From NCBI RefSeq assembly GCF_000350225.1, contig NW_005178533.1, forward strand, positions 169,601 through 233,600: 64,000 nt of DNA. Direction: 5' to 3'. The position numbers were made by a program, and so were the translations under genes. The notes beneath the pieces are model-generated. The model was not told the origin of the DNA. It saw only the letters and a list, made by a program, of their open reading frames with translations, and did no database searches. Shown piece after piece: positions 32,925 to 45,527 of the stretch (the first letter of the stretch is position 1; each line of letters begins with the position of its first letter). This DNA comes from Chondrus crispus (lineage: Eukaryota; Rhodophyta; Florideophyceae; Gigartinales; Gigartinaceae).

Positions 32925-34437
32925 ATGTCGACATCGCAGGAGAAACCCAACACCGAGGCCCACGTAGACCCGATGTTGGAAGAAGGCATCACCGGGACAC
33001 CCGACGTCCCAGTGACGTGCAACAAGCGAGACACGGTTCACGAAGACCGACACGAGTCGGTCGACTTCCTGACTCCCGTGAGCCCAAGGTCGCCGGCGAA
33101 ATGTTCGCCTCGTACGGACTCCAGCACCGGGACGGGCGTCACTGAGACGCGAACTTCCCCTGACTCGAGCCGATGGAAACGCAAGAGGGGCCAACGCCGA
33201 AGTCGAAGGCCCCGGCGGAACAACCTCACCGATAAGGTCGCGCCCAAGGTGGTCGATGGCCTCGTATGCCTCATGACGTCGAAAACATATAACGTCTTGG
33301 GCTCCGTGGCCACCGAAGGCAACGCGTTTAAGCCCCACACGATCGCCGTCGACACGTGCTCGGGCTACAACTTGGTGAGGAAGGCCGACCTCCCTCCCGA
33401 CTGGGCCCGTTACGTAATACGGGACGCGCCATTACCACGCCTGGCTGGCGCGAACAGTAACCCGCTTCGACTTACGGCGGTCGTCTGCCTCCCGGTCCGG
33501 TTGCGGAACACGAAGTTCCGCATACCTTTCGTAGTGGCTGAACAACTTGCTGTTCCCGTTCTACTTGGGACTGCGTTCATCGATGCTCACGTACGCAGCA
33601 TCGACATCGACGGACAGAAGCTCAAACTTCGTCACGGTGGCTCGGTAGCCATCGTCGATGGGAAGGGGGAACCGACTTCCCCTACCAGGCGACACGGTCG
33701 CCAAACGAGTCGTCCGGAGGTACGCGAGGAGGCCCCGCAGGCGATCCGAATCGCCCGCTGGGTTACCATCCCCGCGATGTCGCAAGCCCGTGTGCGTGTG
33801 ACAACCGCGGGAGGGGTCTCGTGTTCCTGGAGCCCAAGCCCTCACTCCAACACCGGCATGGAGTGAGGATGACGAATGGCGTCGCGGAAGTCCTGCCGAA
33901 CCAGACATTCGAAGTCATCGTCGCGAACTTCTCGCGACGGGAGAGGCGGCTTCCGAAGCACACCGTCTTGGGATACGCGAAGTGCAACCCCCTCGCGATC
34001 CTCACGCCCGAACGTCGAGTCGCTGAGGGGGTCGCGCACGCGTTGCACCTGACCGACTTGACCGATCAAGTCGGAGAGGCAGGAGCTGGCCGATCCAGAT
34101 CTGACGAGAAGGCAACCGCTGGGAATGAAGGGGTTGACCCGGACGAACGGTCACCTATATCCCAACCGACGGCGGAGGGTACCGTACCCCCCCAGCAGAA
34201 GGATCCCGAAAATCCACCGATGGATGCTAAAAAGAGATTGACTTGTCATACATCGACGATGACAAGCTCCGTGGCCACGTGCTCGAGATGCTCCGTAAGC
34301 ACTCGAGTCTGTGGAGCGGTGCGCTCGGAACGATCCAAGCCACAGAGCACCGCATTCCCCTCGAACCGGGAACGAAACCGATTCGTTCTATGCCCTATCG
34401 GAAGGGCCCGGCCATGCGCGAAATGGTCGCGAAGTAG
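32925..34437 (+). pseudogene. pol: E2 protease and linker to RT, frameshifted
   Basis: ATG at 32925, 112 nt after gag and in another frame. The protease has IAVDTCSGYNLVRK where D-T/S-G is expected, so Cys replaces the catalytic-loop Gly; the later VPVLLGTAFID matches the second conserved strand. The frame shifts near 33812 into REFLEPK-like sequence continuing VFLEPKPSLQHRHG, shifts again near 34226 (SYIDDDKLRGHVLEML), and ends in UAG at 34435-34437 directly before the RT frame, which is the same frame (MVAK, stop, VNKMLNAG). Confidence 0.8.
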
Positions 34438-37400
34438 GTCAACAAGATGTTGAACGCAGGGGTTATCGAGCCTGCGAGCACCGAGTGGGAGTCCCCGGTG
34501 GTGCTCGTACCGAAGAAAGACAGCTCTCTTCGGTTCTGCGTGGACTACCGGCGCCTCAACGCGAAGACTGCAGCGGATTCGTATCCGCTGCCGCGTATGG
34601 ACGACTGCATCAACCCGTTAGGAGATGCAGCCCTCTTTACGACGTTGGAATGCAATTCCGGTTATTGGCAGACCCCGGTCGCTCCGGAGGACCGGGATAA
34701 GACTACCTTCACGACACATATGGGTACGTACCGCCATTTGCGCATGCCGTTTGGATTAAAAGGGGCACCGGCCACCTTCCAACGTGCCCTCGATATCATA
34801 CTCTCCGGAGTCCGCTTGCAAATATGCCTCGTCTATCTCGATGACGTTATCGTGTTCTCGCGTACGGACGCGGAACACGCAAGGCATCTCGATACCGTCT
34901 TGAGCTTGTTGCGGAGTGCCGGCATCTCCCTCAAGCTCAAGAAGTGCAGCTTCTCTCGTCCGAAGGTGCACTACCTGGGGCACGTTATATCCCCAGGTAA
35001 GTTGAGCGTGGCTGATACGGCAATCGATGCCTTCAAGACGTTCACGTTCCCGAGAACGCTGACGCAGGTGCGCTCGTTTCTCGGGGCGTGTAACGTGTAT
35101 CGTCGCTTCGTCAAGGGCTTCTCGAAGATTGCCCGTCCGTTAACCGATATAACGCGCAAGGACTCGGATCACGATTTCGATAACCCAACGGAGGTTCAGC
35201 TTCAGGCTTTCGAAAGCCTGAAGGCGGCGATGATCTCCCCGCCGATCGTCGCGCTACCACGGTACGGCCGACCGTACCTGTTGGACACTGAAGCCAGTGC
35301 ATATCAACTCGGGTACACCCTCCTACAGGAGCACGACGAGCCAAACGATTGGCGCCCCGTTGGGTACCGGTCGTACTCGCTAAGCGATAGCGAACGGAAC
35401 TACAGTGCTACAGAGCGTAAATGCTTCGCCGTGCTGTGGGCCGTCCGCACACTGCGGCCGTACATCGAAGGAACCAAGTTCACCGTCCGGACGGATCACG
35501 ACGCCCTCCGATGGCTCATGTCCCTCACGGAGAGCTCGGGAAGACTCACCCGGTGGCGGCTACGTCTGGCTGAATACGATTTCACCATTCAGTACCGCCC
35601 CGGGCGCGTGCATCAGGTGCCCGATGCCCTGTCACGCCTCGTGTTGCCTCGTGTCGCCGATGACCCTCGCCTCACCGTCGAGGTGGATGACGACATTCCC
35701 ACCTTCGACGGGAGTACGACCGTTCGAGACGTATCGAATGAGCTCGCGGACCACGCTTGTACCGCGAGCTGTGATCATCAGGCCGTCCATGTCTTCGTAA
35801 CGACACGGAACCAAGCCGAAGCCCGAACAAGGTCGCGCGTACGGACGCGCGACGAACCGCGAGGTGATGACGAAGCCCCCGCTCTCCAAGGACCCAATTC
35901 GTTTTGGGAGGAGAACGACGAGTTCGACGCCGCAGACATCCAGCGCGCCGAAGACCCCGAGGCTGGCGCGCTCGACTCCCCGGTCGCCCCACCGCAGGAC
36001 GACCTTCCGGCCCCTCTTACGATAGAGGAGATAGCCGAGAAGCAACGCGTGGATGACTTCTGCCAAACCGTTTTGGCACGACAGTCCGAGTCTCGAGACT
36101 CCGCGTTCTTCGAGGACCACCAAGGGGTGCTCAAACGGAGACACCCCTTCGATCGTGATACCGTACGGGTGGTGGTGCCTCGGACGCTCCGCGCCAGGCT
36201 CCTTCGTCTGTGCCACAACCCGGCCATCGCGGGGCACCCGGGCCAGAACCGTATGTACTACGCACTTCGACGCGAGTACTACTGGCCCCACCTGGCTGCA
36301 GACGTGGCAGCCACGGTGCGAGGGTGTCGGACCTGCGCGATGAACCGGGTCAAGCTGAGGAAACATCTCAATCGATTGAGATTGTTCCCAGCTACGAGGC
36401 CTCTCGAGAGCCTCGCCATCGACATCTTGGGGCCGCTCCCCAAGACGAAGACAGGAAAACGATTCTTGCTCGTGATTACGGACCGCTTCAGTAAGCTGAC
36501 GCAAGTCGTTGCGCTCCGCACGATAACAGCGTACACGGTCGCAGTTGCGTTCTGCGACTCGTGGGTGTTCAAGTATGGCGTCCCTCACACGTTGCTTTCG
36601 GACAACGGCCCTCAGTTTAATGCCAAGTTCTTCCATAGCACGTGCCGCGTTCTGGGGATAACGAATTTGTACACTTCGGCGTACCATCCCCAGACGAACG
36701 GGCAAGTCGAGCGATATAACCGAACAATCGCCTCGATGCTGAGGAACTACGTGGGTGAACACCAAGACGACTGGGATGTGTACGTGGGGCCGCTTACGTA
36801 TGCGTAGAACTCCCACGTGCATCGCACCACACGCACCACGCCGTTTGAGCTCGTGCGCAGCAGGCCACCGCCGCAGTTCTCCCTCCGACGGGCGGACGGC
36901 GACGTGCCCCTGCCGATAGGGGGAACCAACGTGCCGAGTTTCTCAAGACCTTAGACTCGACTATCCAGAAGGCCTACGGCAGCCTGTGTCGGACGCAGGC
37001 TCGCTACAAGCGCGACTTCGATAAGCGCATACGACGCATTAATTCCCGGCTCCGTCACGGAGATGGGGCTAAGACATCGAACAAGCTCGCCTCGCCCGCT
37101 GTCGGACCCTACCGCGTGCTCGCCAATGACCGCCGTACCATCACGATCGATCGTGATGGTGTCACCGAGCGCGTCTCCGCAGATCGCTGCGTGTATGCGC
37201 CACCGCCGACGGGTGCACCACGGACGAGCACGACAACCCCGGATGACCTTGCCGACAAGGTCACCGAGGGCAGGCAGTACGCGGTCGAGCGTCTGCTCAA
37301 GCATGGCGTGGTAGAGGACGGAACTACAAAGTTCCTCATTAAGTGGGCTGACTACGATCAACCCACTTGGACTGCACGAACACATGTTCCCGAGGAGCTA

Positions 37401-37481
37401 GTGTCGCGATACGCGAAACGACTGAGAAAGCGTACAGGCAGGGAACTCACCTCCGAAGTGAACGCCGTCGTTCACTCTTGA
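34438..37481 (+). pseudogene. pol: E2 RT, RNase H, integrase and chromodomain
   Basis: RT: RFCVDYRRLNAK, YPLPRMDDCIN, FGLKGAPATFQRAL and active site YLDD (34834-34845). RNase H: LDTEASAYQLG and a TDHDALRWL segment. Integrase: HHCC region about 36205-36350; DDE core with AIDILGP (36418), LLSDNGPQF (36595) and YHPQTNGQVERYNR (36682). UAG at 36805-36807 replaces Tyr in TYAYN, and a shift near 36930 follows. The 3' frame ends with a chromodomain at about 37274-37440: YAVERLLKHGVVEDG, FLIKWADYDQPTW and VPEELV. Chromodomains of this group steer integration to particular chromatin. Confidence 0.9.
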
Positions 37482-40201
37482 GGAGGGGGCCCCCAACCGC
37501 TTCGTCTCCGCGTAATTAACACGCCGCGGTTAGGAACAGATGACTCGTACGAACGGACAAATGTACGCCACCGGGGTGGCAAACGAAGGCGCGTGACGCC
37601 AAAACGTATTGGTCGTCAAGCTCATCGGATACGACAGACGTCGTCGACAAAGCGCGAAAAGCGAAGACCGTACGGACGGTACAACGAAAATGGCACGCCC
37701 TGGAACATCGAGTACAGGAGGGGAGGATACGGGCTCCCAAGAAACACGAACGCGTCAAGATAACACCCGCCGATAGGGTGCTCGAATCGGAAAGCAAGAA
37801 CGAGGCCAAGACGTATGGACAGTCCAAGCTCACTACGCGACACACCAATACCAAGCGACACGAACCGCGGGCAACGTAATATGTCGCGTAGTCGCCAACG
37901 GGAGGCAGGTGGGCGACGCCACACTCCAAGCTAGGAAATGACGCGAGCGGTCGCGACAAGCCCCACGCGTAGGGAGACTCATGATCCCGCGACCGCGCAC
38001 GACCGAAGAGGTACCGATGGGAAAAGGGCGGGCCTACAAGAACTAAAAAGCCGCGCGGGCCGCCCTACCGCTCCAGTCAATCCGTTACCACGTACCCAAA
38101 ATAATTTGGGGGAACGTACCAAAAATATGGGGAAAATACAGTCCGAATGACACTGTATGCCGAACCGCCGCCGCCTCCGGAAATAATCAAAAAAAGAAAG
38201 GTGACGTACAGTGGGGCAAGACGCACGTGCGCACGTGCGCATACGACCGACAGGACAAGTGTCGATGGGAACGACACGCAATCGGACAGCGGAGGTCAGC
38301 GCGGGGAGCGAGCTGCACTTCGCTGGGGTAAAAGCCACCCCGCACTGAGAGGGCACCGGGGCGGAGTCCCCGACCTCTCTCCCAGGCCCACACGCCGGCG
38401 AGGGCGCGGTCGGACCAGACACCCGAGGCGATTTACTGCAAATGGTGCACGACTCGCAGCACACCCCTCGTACACACCAAGGAGGTGCCAACGTCACGAC
38501 TCTCAACCCCACGCCGCGTCGATCGGCTATCCGTAAGCGGGCAACGCGCACCCCGACTGTCCGGGTAGACGATAAGGACCCAACGCAAACGCGGAAACAA
38601 TCCTGACACCGACGAACTCCGGGACGCGATCCCTCACGACGCGCGCACATCCTCCCTATGCTACTCTGACGTTTTTTCCGAGTGTGCGTACACAGGGACT
38701 AAGACAGAAGCGCTCCGCGCCCGGGCGCCGCGCTGGCCAAGGCACATGAGTAGGACGCGGCCCTGCTGCTCACGCCTCCCAGATGGGACCCGGCCAACGG
38801 CGGGGAAGAGACGAGGTTCCGAACGACTTATGATCTCACCCCTCGACTATCGAGAGCGGCGTGCACGGCTCGGATTATCCACGAAGTACCTTGCAGAAGG
38901 CTCGCCCGACTCCCTCCCCCTTCCTTCATTACGCTTCGTCGCCGCCGGCACGCTCCGCTACCACCACTGTGCGCACGCGTCAAGAGCACCAAATCGAAGC
39001 AGTCTTCAAGGGGGTCGAGTCCAGGTCACGTAACCTCGCCCCAGCGGCCGCCGCGCGGTGCCGACAAGCATGCACGCCGTCTTGCGTCACGCGACGGTGG
39101 GGGGGGGTCACTCGCGAGCCGCGCCGGGCCCCCAGTCAGAAAACGAGCCAAGAAATGTGGATCAGCCGCACACAGACATCGACGGACAGGTCCCCCGAGG
39201 CACGTGCCTCTTTCGACTCCAACGCGCCAGTGCCTTTCGAGGGGGCTGCCTGAAGCAAAATTACAAGGACGACTCCGCCCATCGTACGGCCCCTTCGTAC
39301 GCGCAAGAAAAAAACGCGCGCAAACGACCTATCGTCATGGCCCTCCCCTCGTTGTCGCGCCCTTCTATTGCGCGCATGCGAAAGCGTACACTGTTCTCCA
39401 CGTCGCCTCGATGGGCAAGACCCAGCGAGACGGACCGGGCGAACGAGGTCCGCGTAAAAAGTGAGGGACGACCAATTGCGACCACCAAGGTCGGCGCAGA
39501 AAGATAGAGCCTCGAAGCTCGACCCACGCGGTCGACAGGGAACCGCCCTCCCGTGATCCGCTTTCTGGGAGAGGGAGGGACGAAATGCGGCTGGGGCATG
39601 AAAAGGGGGACCCGCACACGAAACGTTGTCGTCCTCATGTATGTGTATGCATACGGTCCTCACCTATTCGAGAGGCTTGTCGACCGATGGCATACTCTAG
39701 CTACACTAGTTGGAACATACGCTCGCCAACTCGTTCAATTTTTACCTTCGTCCCCAACTTAGGGTGAAGGAGGCACGCTGTCAACATGAGAGGTTGCACG
39801 TATAAGGGTCGTGGAATAAGGGCATACTGAAGGAGGTACGGTCGTGCCGCATCGATTCGTTTGAGGAGCGCGAGGACTGCTGTGATGCGGAATACGCGGA
39901 GGGCAACCTCACGGGACGCAGCACGTGCATAACGGGAGGTTTTTAAGCGGTGTTGGCTGTGTGAGTAGCAGAATGGTATGACGCGCCGCGCTTGAGGCAT
40001 GAATGGCGCGCAACGGGCGGCGCGCGCCCGACCTTCGACGAAAGCAAAGGGAGCAAGATGCGCAGTTCGTAGGGCGCAACGGCAAACCTTTCGGAAGGCG
40101 GGTCGGCACAAGGAAAGAAGAAAGGAAATCGAAGGGAACCAAACGGAAAGGAGAAGGGCTTTACGTGAATGAAGGGTCGAGGCGACTTGACGCCCGTGAA
40201 C
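37482..40201. other. E2 extended 3' region, part without a supported gene
   Basis: About 2.7 kb of GC-rich sequence. Long frames on both strands are Arg/Pro/Ser-rich with no domain and look like composition artefacts. No second chromodomain, envelope-like frame or repeat was recognised. Confidence 0.5.
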
Positions 40202-42669
40202 TCAACGGCTCGAGCCGTTGGGTGCCGCTGTAGGACCCGACCCATAGAGACCCGGAGGGCAATAACCTGGGTGGCGGGGTAACCCCGAGCCCAGCCCCTC
40301 TAGAGGAGGCATGGCCACTTCGTCGTGACGCGTCCAGCGCGGCTCGCCGCCCTCGAGAGTCGCAGCGCTCTCTACCACGGGGGCTTCACGTCCCGGATCT
40401 TCGTAAGGATCTCGCAAGGCCGGGCGCGAAGTGGACGGAGGCGCCACCCGAGGAGCACGAAGTGCGTCCCGCTCGGCCCGGGACCGGTCCCGATCGGCGG
40501 TCGTCCGCTCGAGTACGCCGGTCTGCGTAGCCATTGCCTCGCGCACCCTCGTTAACTCGCGGCGCACGTGGCAGAGTTCGGACATGTGCGAGTCGCGCTG
40601 CGCGGCGATGCCCCGGGCCTCGTCGCCCCGCGCCAAGTACCAGCTGGCAAGGGTGCTCAGCAGCCTTTCCGCTGGCCACGAACGATCGCTCGCGTCCCCG
40701 AGGGCGCGATGTAAGATTGTTATGTCGTGGATATCCGCCCGCTCGAGTGTCACGCGACGTAGCGCTTCCCCGCTCGGGACGGCACGGGTCGAGACCGAGT
40801 TAAGAGGAGGCACTGGGGGAACCTGAGCGCTCGCCGGTCGGCGGGGGTTGCCAACGGGCATCGACAGTCCGGATGGCGGGTTTGTACCCGCAAAAAGGAA
40901 AGTCGGGGGCTCCCCGTCTAGATCACGGTAACGTTTTTTTCGAGCCAGTCGTGAGGCCGAGCCGACTCCGCCTCCCGGCTGCCTAGTGGAGGGTGGCGCG
41001 ACGGTAGGCCGCGCCGTGAAGGTGTCGGATCGATGGTCATAGGCCAGAAACGAGGACTGTACGCCAGTGGTGAAATCTGTCCAGTGACGGAGGTGACGGG
41101 GTCCCGCATCACAGGCTCGATGCATCAGCTCGAGGGCGAAGGCGTACGTCCAAGGTACATGTAGGGAACTCCGCTCGAGCGGGTGTAGGGGGACATTGGG
41201 AAGGTCCCACGCTACCCTCCCCAGATGGGCTAATACGCTGAGGGGCTGGACGAACACCCCGCCATGGATCGATACCTCGTTCATGAAAGCGTTGCCGAGT
41301 GCCCATGCCCATTCCCTCTCTACGTTGTACATCAGGGCGGCGTGTGCGGGATGCGTCGGATCAGTACACGCCACCCCAAAGTGTTTTAAGACGTACGGAA
41401 GTAGGGGATGCCCCCCAACGAGGGGAGTGCCTCCCCTACCACGGTGGGGAGTAACGGAAAATCGCTTGGAAACAGACCGTCCTCGAAGACGGCCGACCGG
41501 AAGACGCGGCCGTCCGCTTCTCCGGAGTGCCTATAGGCTGCCCAATCGTGGGGAGCAATGGCCACGCGGTGTAGCCTCATGAGCGAACAAGCTGACTTCT
41601 GCAAGGCAACGCGTGTTTTTGAGTAGGCGAAGGGACGGGGGCTTACGTACAGTCCCGCGACCATGGACAGGACGAACTCACGAGAGGGCGACGACCCACG
41701 GTTAATAAGATAGTCCGCCATTCGATCAACGTACTCTACCTCGGCCAAGCTATAAGCAAAGGTGCGATCACCGACGATCGCAGTAGGGATCTGGTAGGCC
41801 GCCCCGTCCCCCTCCGCGAGAAGACGCCCCAACACGAGGGAGGCTTCCTCCCCCCGACCCGCCTCATAGACCTTGCGTACACGTAGCAAGTCCGAGCGGA
41901 GGGTCTCACGCGCTAGCAATTCCCCGACGGTAACCCCCGAGCGGGTATAACGACACCAGGTGAACTTCAGGCGGTCGAGAGGGAGCGGCGTCGATCGTTC
42001 AAGTGGGACCCCAAACCACTCTGAAGGGGTGCCACCCGAGCCCTCGCCGAGCCGCACGGTACGAAGCGGCGGCGGCGACTGCACTCCCACCGACCCCTGA
42101 GGCAGCAAGCCGGCTTGCTGCGCCACCGGCTCGTCGGCCGAAGGCGATAACGAGGTCGCAGGTCGACTGCACGAGGCGGGAACGATCTCGACGGACGAAG
42201 TCGACTCACGGGAGCCGCGAACCCTATGGAACAGCTGATCTGTGGACCACGGGCGCACGACCGCGCCGGGTTGCCTCGGGATACGCCCCTCTGGGGGCAC
42301 GAAGCCCGCGACGGACGGCCGGTAGGGCCCGAGGGCCCTAGAGGGAGGCGGCGAGGAGCACGGAGGCTCCGGTACGCCGGCAATGGGGGCGGAGGTAGGA
42401 CCTGCGATGGAGGACGACATACCGACACGGATGGCGAGACACCCCACGAATAGGGGGACAACCACAGTGGTGTGGCGAGAATGGCCAGGGCCAGACTGAA
42501 AGGAACGAGAATCCCACACTCGCGAGGGAGCGAGGGGGCGGCGAGGGGGAGGGCAGTGCGGGGGGAGCGCGGCAGCGTGGATGGCGGAGGGGTGGAATAC
42601 GCGCGATGAGGGGGACGGGTCAGGTGGAACCCGGGTCAAGTCTAGGACTACAGGGAGGGGATCCGACAT
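40202..42669 (-). pseudogene. Antisense ORF in the 3' region of E2
   Basis: Opposite to gag-pol, with a good ATG at 42669, only 48 bp from the polypurine tract. The frame is open to 41386 (427 codons). A 1-nt shift near 41405-41415 continues it through YVLKHFGVACTDPTHP to 40202, giving about 815 codons. Pro/Ser-rich start, a globular middle (RTFAYSLAEVEYVDRMADYL, AYSKTRVALQKSACSL, NVEREWAWALGNAFMNE), a KKRYRD basic motif, then a coiled coil (ELCHVRRELTRVREAMATQ). No known domain. Same placement as the antisense ORF in E3, though sequence similarity is not evident by eye. Its length in GC-rich DNA is not proof of coding, but codon periodicity and globular pattern favour it. Confidence 0.6.
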
Positions 42670-42716
42670 GGTCGCCTCTACAAGCCCGAGACTACTGAAC
42701 GCGGACGTTCAGTCTT

Positions 42717-42729
42717 GAGGGGGGGGCGG
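42717..42729 (+). other. Polypurine tract of E2
   Basis: GAGGGGGGGGCGG directly before the 3' LTR, the expected plus-strand primer. Confidence 0.8.
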
Positions 42730-43427
42730 TGTAGTATAACCCCCCCGGGGGTTTAAATTAGATTAGATCAAGAACTAGATCAGCTGCTGTAGAGCGTCGA
42801 GCTCTACAGTACCACCGCGCGTGTCCACGTGTACACCATGGGGACAAGGGACATGCGCACACACGTGCACACGTGTACAGCGCGCGAACGAAGCGCGCAC
42901 GCACCACGGGTGATACGTGTACTGTCAGCCTCGACATAGCTGACAGTATTACAGTGCAGGCCGACCTGCACTACAGTAGCCCACTACAGTACCTCGGTAC
43001 TGTAGTGTTATGATAGATTGTTTTGTATATTAAATATAGAGCGGACCGATGGCGGCGGAGGGGGACAAGCACGGGCTTGTCCTCAACCGACCGCCAAGGT
43101 CAGTCGACCCAGCTTGTTCTGAACGTCGCCTTCGCTCTTCGCGCGCGTTTAGTGGGAGCCGAGCCGGAGTGGACGCGCAGCACGCGAGCGAGCACGGAAC
43201 CGCCTCCGCCCGTCAGCACTGGTACGTCACCCAGTGCTGCTCCGGGGCGTCGAGGCGTCGATCCGCTCGTGCGTGCGCGCGTCCCTGCTCGCTCCCGCTC
43301 TACCACCGCTACCCGCGCCCGAGCCCGGTTCGGTAGCTGGTTGGCCCGCTTCACCCCTTCTCCGATCCGGGGTCTACAGGTCGAACTGCGCATACACCTC
43401 CAGTCGTCTGGGGGTGTTTATGCTACA
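42730..43427 (+). repeat. 3' LTR of E2
   Basis: 698 bp, nearly identical to the 5' LTR. The target duplication AAAAG follows at 43428-43432. Confidence 0.95.
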
Positions 43428-43432
43428 AAAAG

Positions 43433-45437
43433 CTTCTCAGAGTTGGCGCCTCCAACGGGCAGTTGAATTACAATCAGTAGAGGGACTCGAAATGGATGCC
43501 AGATGGAAATGTGAGCGGTATTGTCGGGCACATACGGCGTTTTTTGGTGTACAGAGAGGTGCAAATATTCACCAGACAGCTACAAAAGTGTCATTAACGT
43601 GTCGAGAAATTCCATGCAAGGCGACAATGCGGTTTCTCCGAGAATCCGGAACAGGAAGATGGAGGTGGCACCGATATAAAGCCCATCTGCAGAAATGCCT
43701 AGGACAAGAATTGACAATTGACAAAAATAGTAGGGGAAACTGCACACCTGCTTATACGGCAAAACAAGTGGCTCGATTAGTTCTTCCAGAACTACAACAA
43801 AACCCATTCTTCACGGCAAATTTTATCGTATCTATTGTCACAGCCATACAAATCTACATCCGCCAGCCAGCTCTCCGTCACTTTCGTGCTGTTAAGAGCG
43901 AATTATCGCGCATGGTGGCCGCCCTTCGCCTTGAGGAGATGGCAACTATGCAAGGCTATGCCATCTTGCTACGAGAATTGGGACATCATGTGGAAATGTT
44001 TACATGTTCAGCGGACGAGATGAAATAGATTCGTTTCAAGGCCGCAAGATTCATATTCCGCCAACTGCAGAGAAACGGGCAGGTTCCTGATGATGCAAAA
44101 TTTGACCCAAGCGTTGTTGATTGCTCAGACATTGTGCAAGGCCGTCAGTATTATTCAGGCTTCGTTTTTGTCCCCAGTATTGCGTCCCATTTCTGCAACT
44201 GCAGTAGAGCGACTACAGCATCTGATGCTTCTCACTGCCAGGGATGCGGACCGCAGTCTTACGGAACAAGCTATGAAGTGGTAGGATATGATCCCAACCA
44301 CAATTTAGTTTCATTATTGTTTGCACACACGGTTGGAACCAAATGCGAAGAATCGTGTACCATGATTTTCACTAATCTAAAGAGGTTGTCTGGGTTCGAT
44401 GTTCAGGGCCGCGTCACTGTTGTGGATCAAGAAAAATCCATAGACTGTTCTTTCAAGAAAGTGATGGACAATGCGAAGCTCTTCCTAGACCGTTTACATG
44501 TCAAGAAAAATATGTTAAAGGCATTGGGAAAGAGGAAAGCAGCAGGTATTGCCCAGTACGAACGCGCAGCTCACGCACCATCCCGCATTGCTGTTGATGC
44601 CGTGAAACGGACATATGGAGTGAAGACGGCAAACTACCTATCTAGACGTGCGGATGATCATCTCTACCGGGCATATGCTGGACTACAGGACCTGGTCACC
44701 TCATCACAAGTGCTGAAAGCCAAATGAACGTGTCACTCAAGAATCAAATTCCCACCGTCGAACCACAGTCGATGCTAACAACTGTTCTCGAATCGCAGCG
44801 CAAGTCATTCCTCAAACGACAAAATTTAGCCGTCAATTGTACGACGCCTGCTCTGCCACAAATAGAAAGGCATTTTGCCGCAATAATCCGTCGACGAAGG
44901 CCGTGCCAAAGACACGTCCAGTTTTTAGATGGAACTAATCATATGGAAGCAACTGTAGTTAGTCAAATGGATGGCACCCAAACAAGGCGAGTGGTTCTTA
45001 CCAAAGAAAAGCAGAAACCTCCCGAATGCTGTGCTTATTCCCTAGACAAATCCGGTTTTCTTTGCTGGCACGGATCAGCCGTTCTCTGTGAAAAATATGG
45101 GACGAGGAATATGTTCAAGTCTATTGGACCTAAAAACCTGACAGCTACCTGGATGGAACAGTACGAAGATGTGGTATTTCGGATGCCATTGCAAGCCGAC
45201 GTTGATGCAGTGGTAATAGAAGCTCAGGAGAAGGTTTTATCCGGTTCGGCAATCAATATACCGGTTGCTCTTGCTCCATCCCGGGGGAGACCAATCCGAA
45301 ATGCGGGGAAAAGGATGCGTTCTTGGTACGAAGCAGGCGCTGGCTCTCAAAAACGGGCGTACATCAGCTCGTTGTGCCATATGAAAGGACATACGGCTCG
45401 CAAATGCGAACTGCGTCAGCTTTTCAAAGATGATTGA
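43433..45437 (+). pseudogene. Mutator-like (MULE) transposase
   Basis: Possible ATG at 43492, but the frame is open back to the J-domain ORF. N-terminal zinc-type region (WKCERYCRAH, CREIPCKATMRF, GRWRWHRYKAHLQKC), then helices. UAG at 44026-44028 interrupts the frame, which continues (IRFKAARFIFRQL) to 44727. The catalytic region follows the MULE pattern: GYDPNHNLVSLLFAHTVG, VVDQEKSIDCSF and LDRLHVKKNM. A 1-nt shift near 44724 leads to the last part with a SWIM-like ECC...LCWHGSAVL and a C-terminal knuckle SLCHMKGHTARKC whose first Cys is Ser. So one stop and one shift; not active as it stands. Confidence 0.75.
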
Positions 45438-45527
45438 AGTAGTGCTTTTGCCGACGAAGATTTCACATACTATATTTGTCATGGTGGGTCAATTCCCTAG
45501 TGTTTTTGCTCACATTAGTCGGATATC

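Larger units (their letters stand above)
29440..43427 (+). mobile_element. E2: complete 14-kb Ty3-type chromodomain LTR retrotransposon
   Basis: 13,988 bp: 5' LTR, primer-binding site, gag, pro-pol with C-terminal chromodomain, a 5.2-kb extended 3' region with a minus-strand antisense ORF, polypurine tract and 3' LTR. A 5-bp target duplication AAAAG flanks it (29435-29439 and 43428-43432). LTRs are nearly identical, so the insertion is fairly young, yet pol has at least five lesions, so it probably moved with proteins from another copy. It splits the J-domain ORF. Confidence 0.95.

Noticed and set aside
37516-39663. Long minus- and plus-strand frames in the E2 3' region
   Set aside because: Several overlapping frames of similar length on both strands, with compositional bias and no globular pattern. 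Unlike the antisense ORF further right, no single frame stands out.
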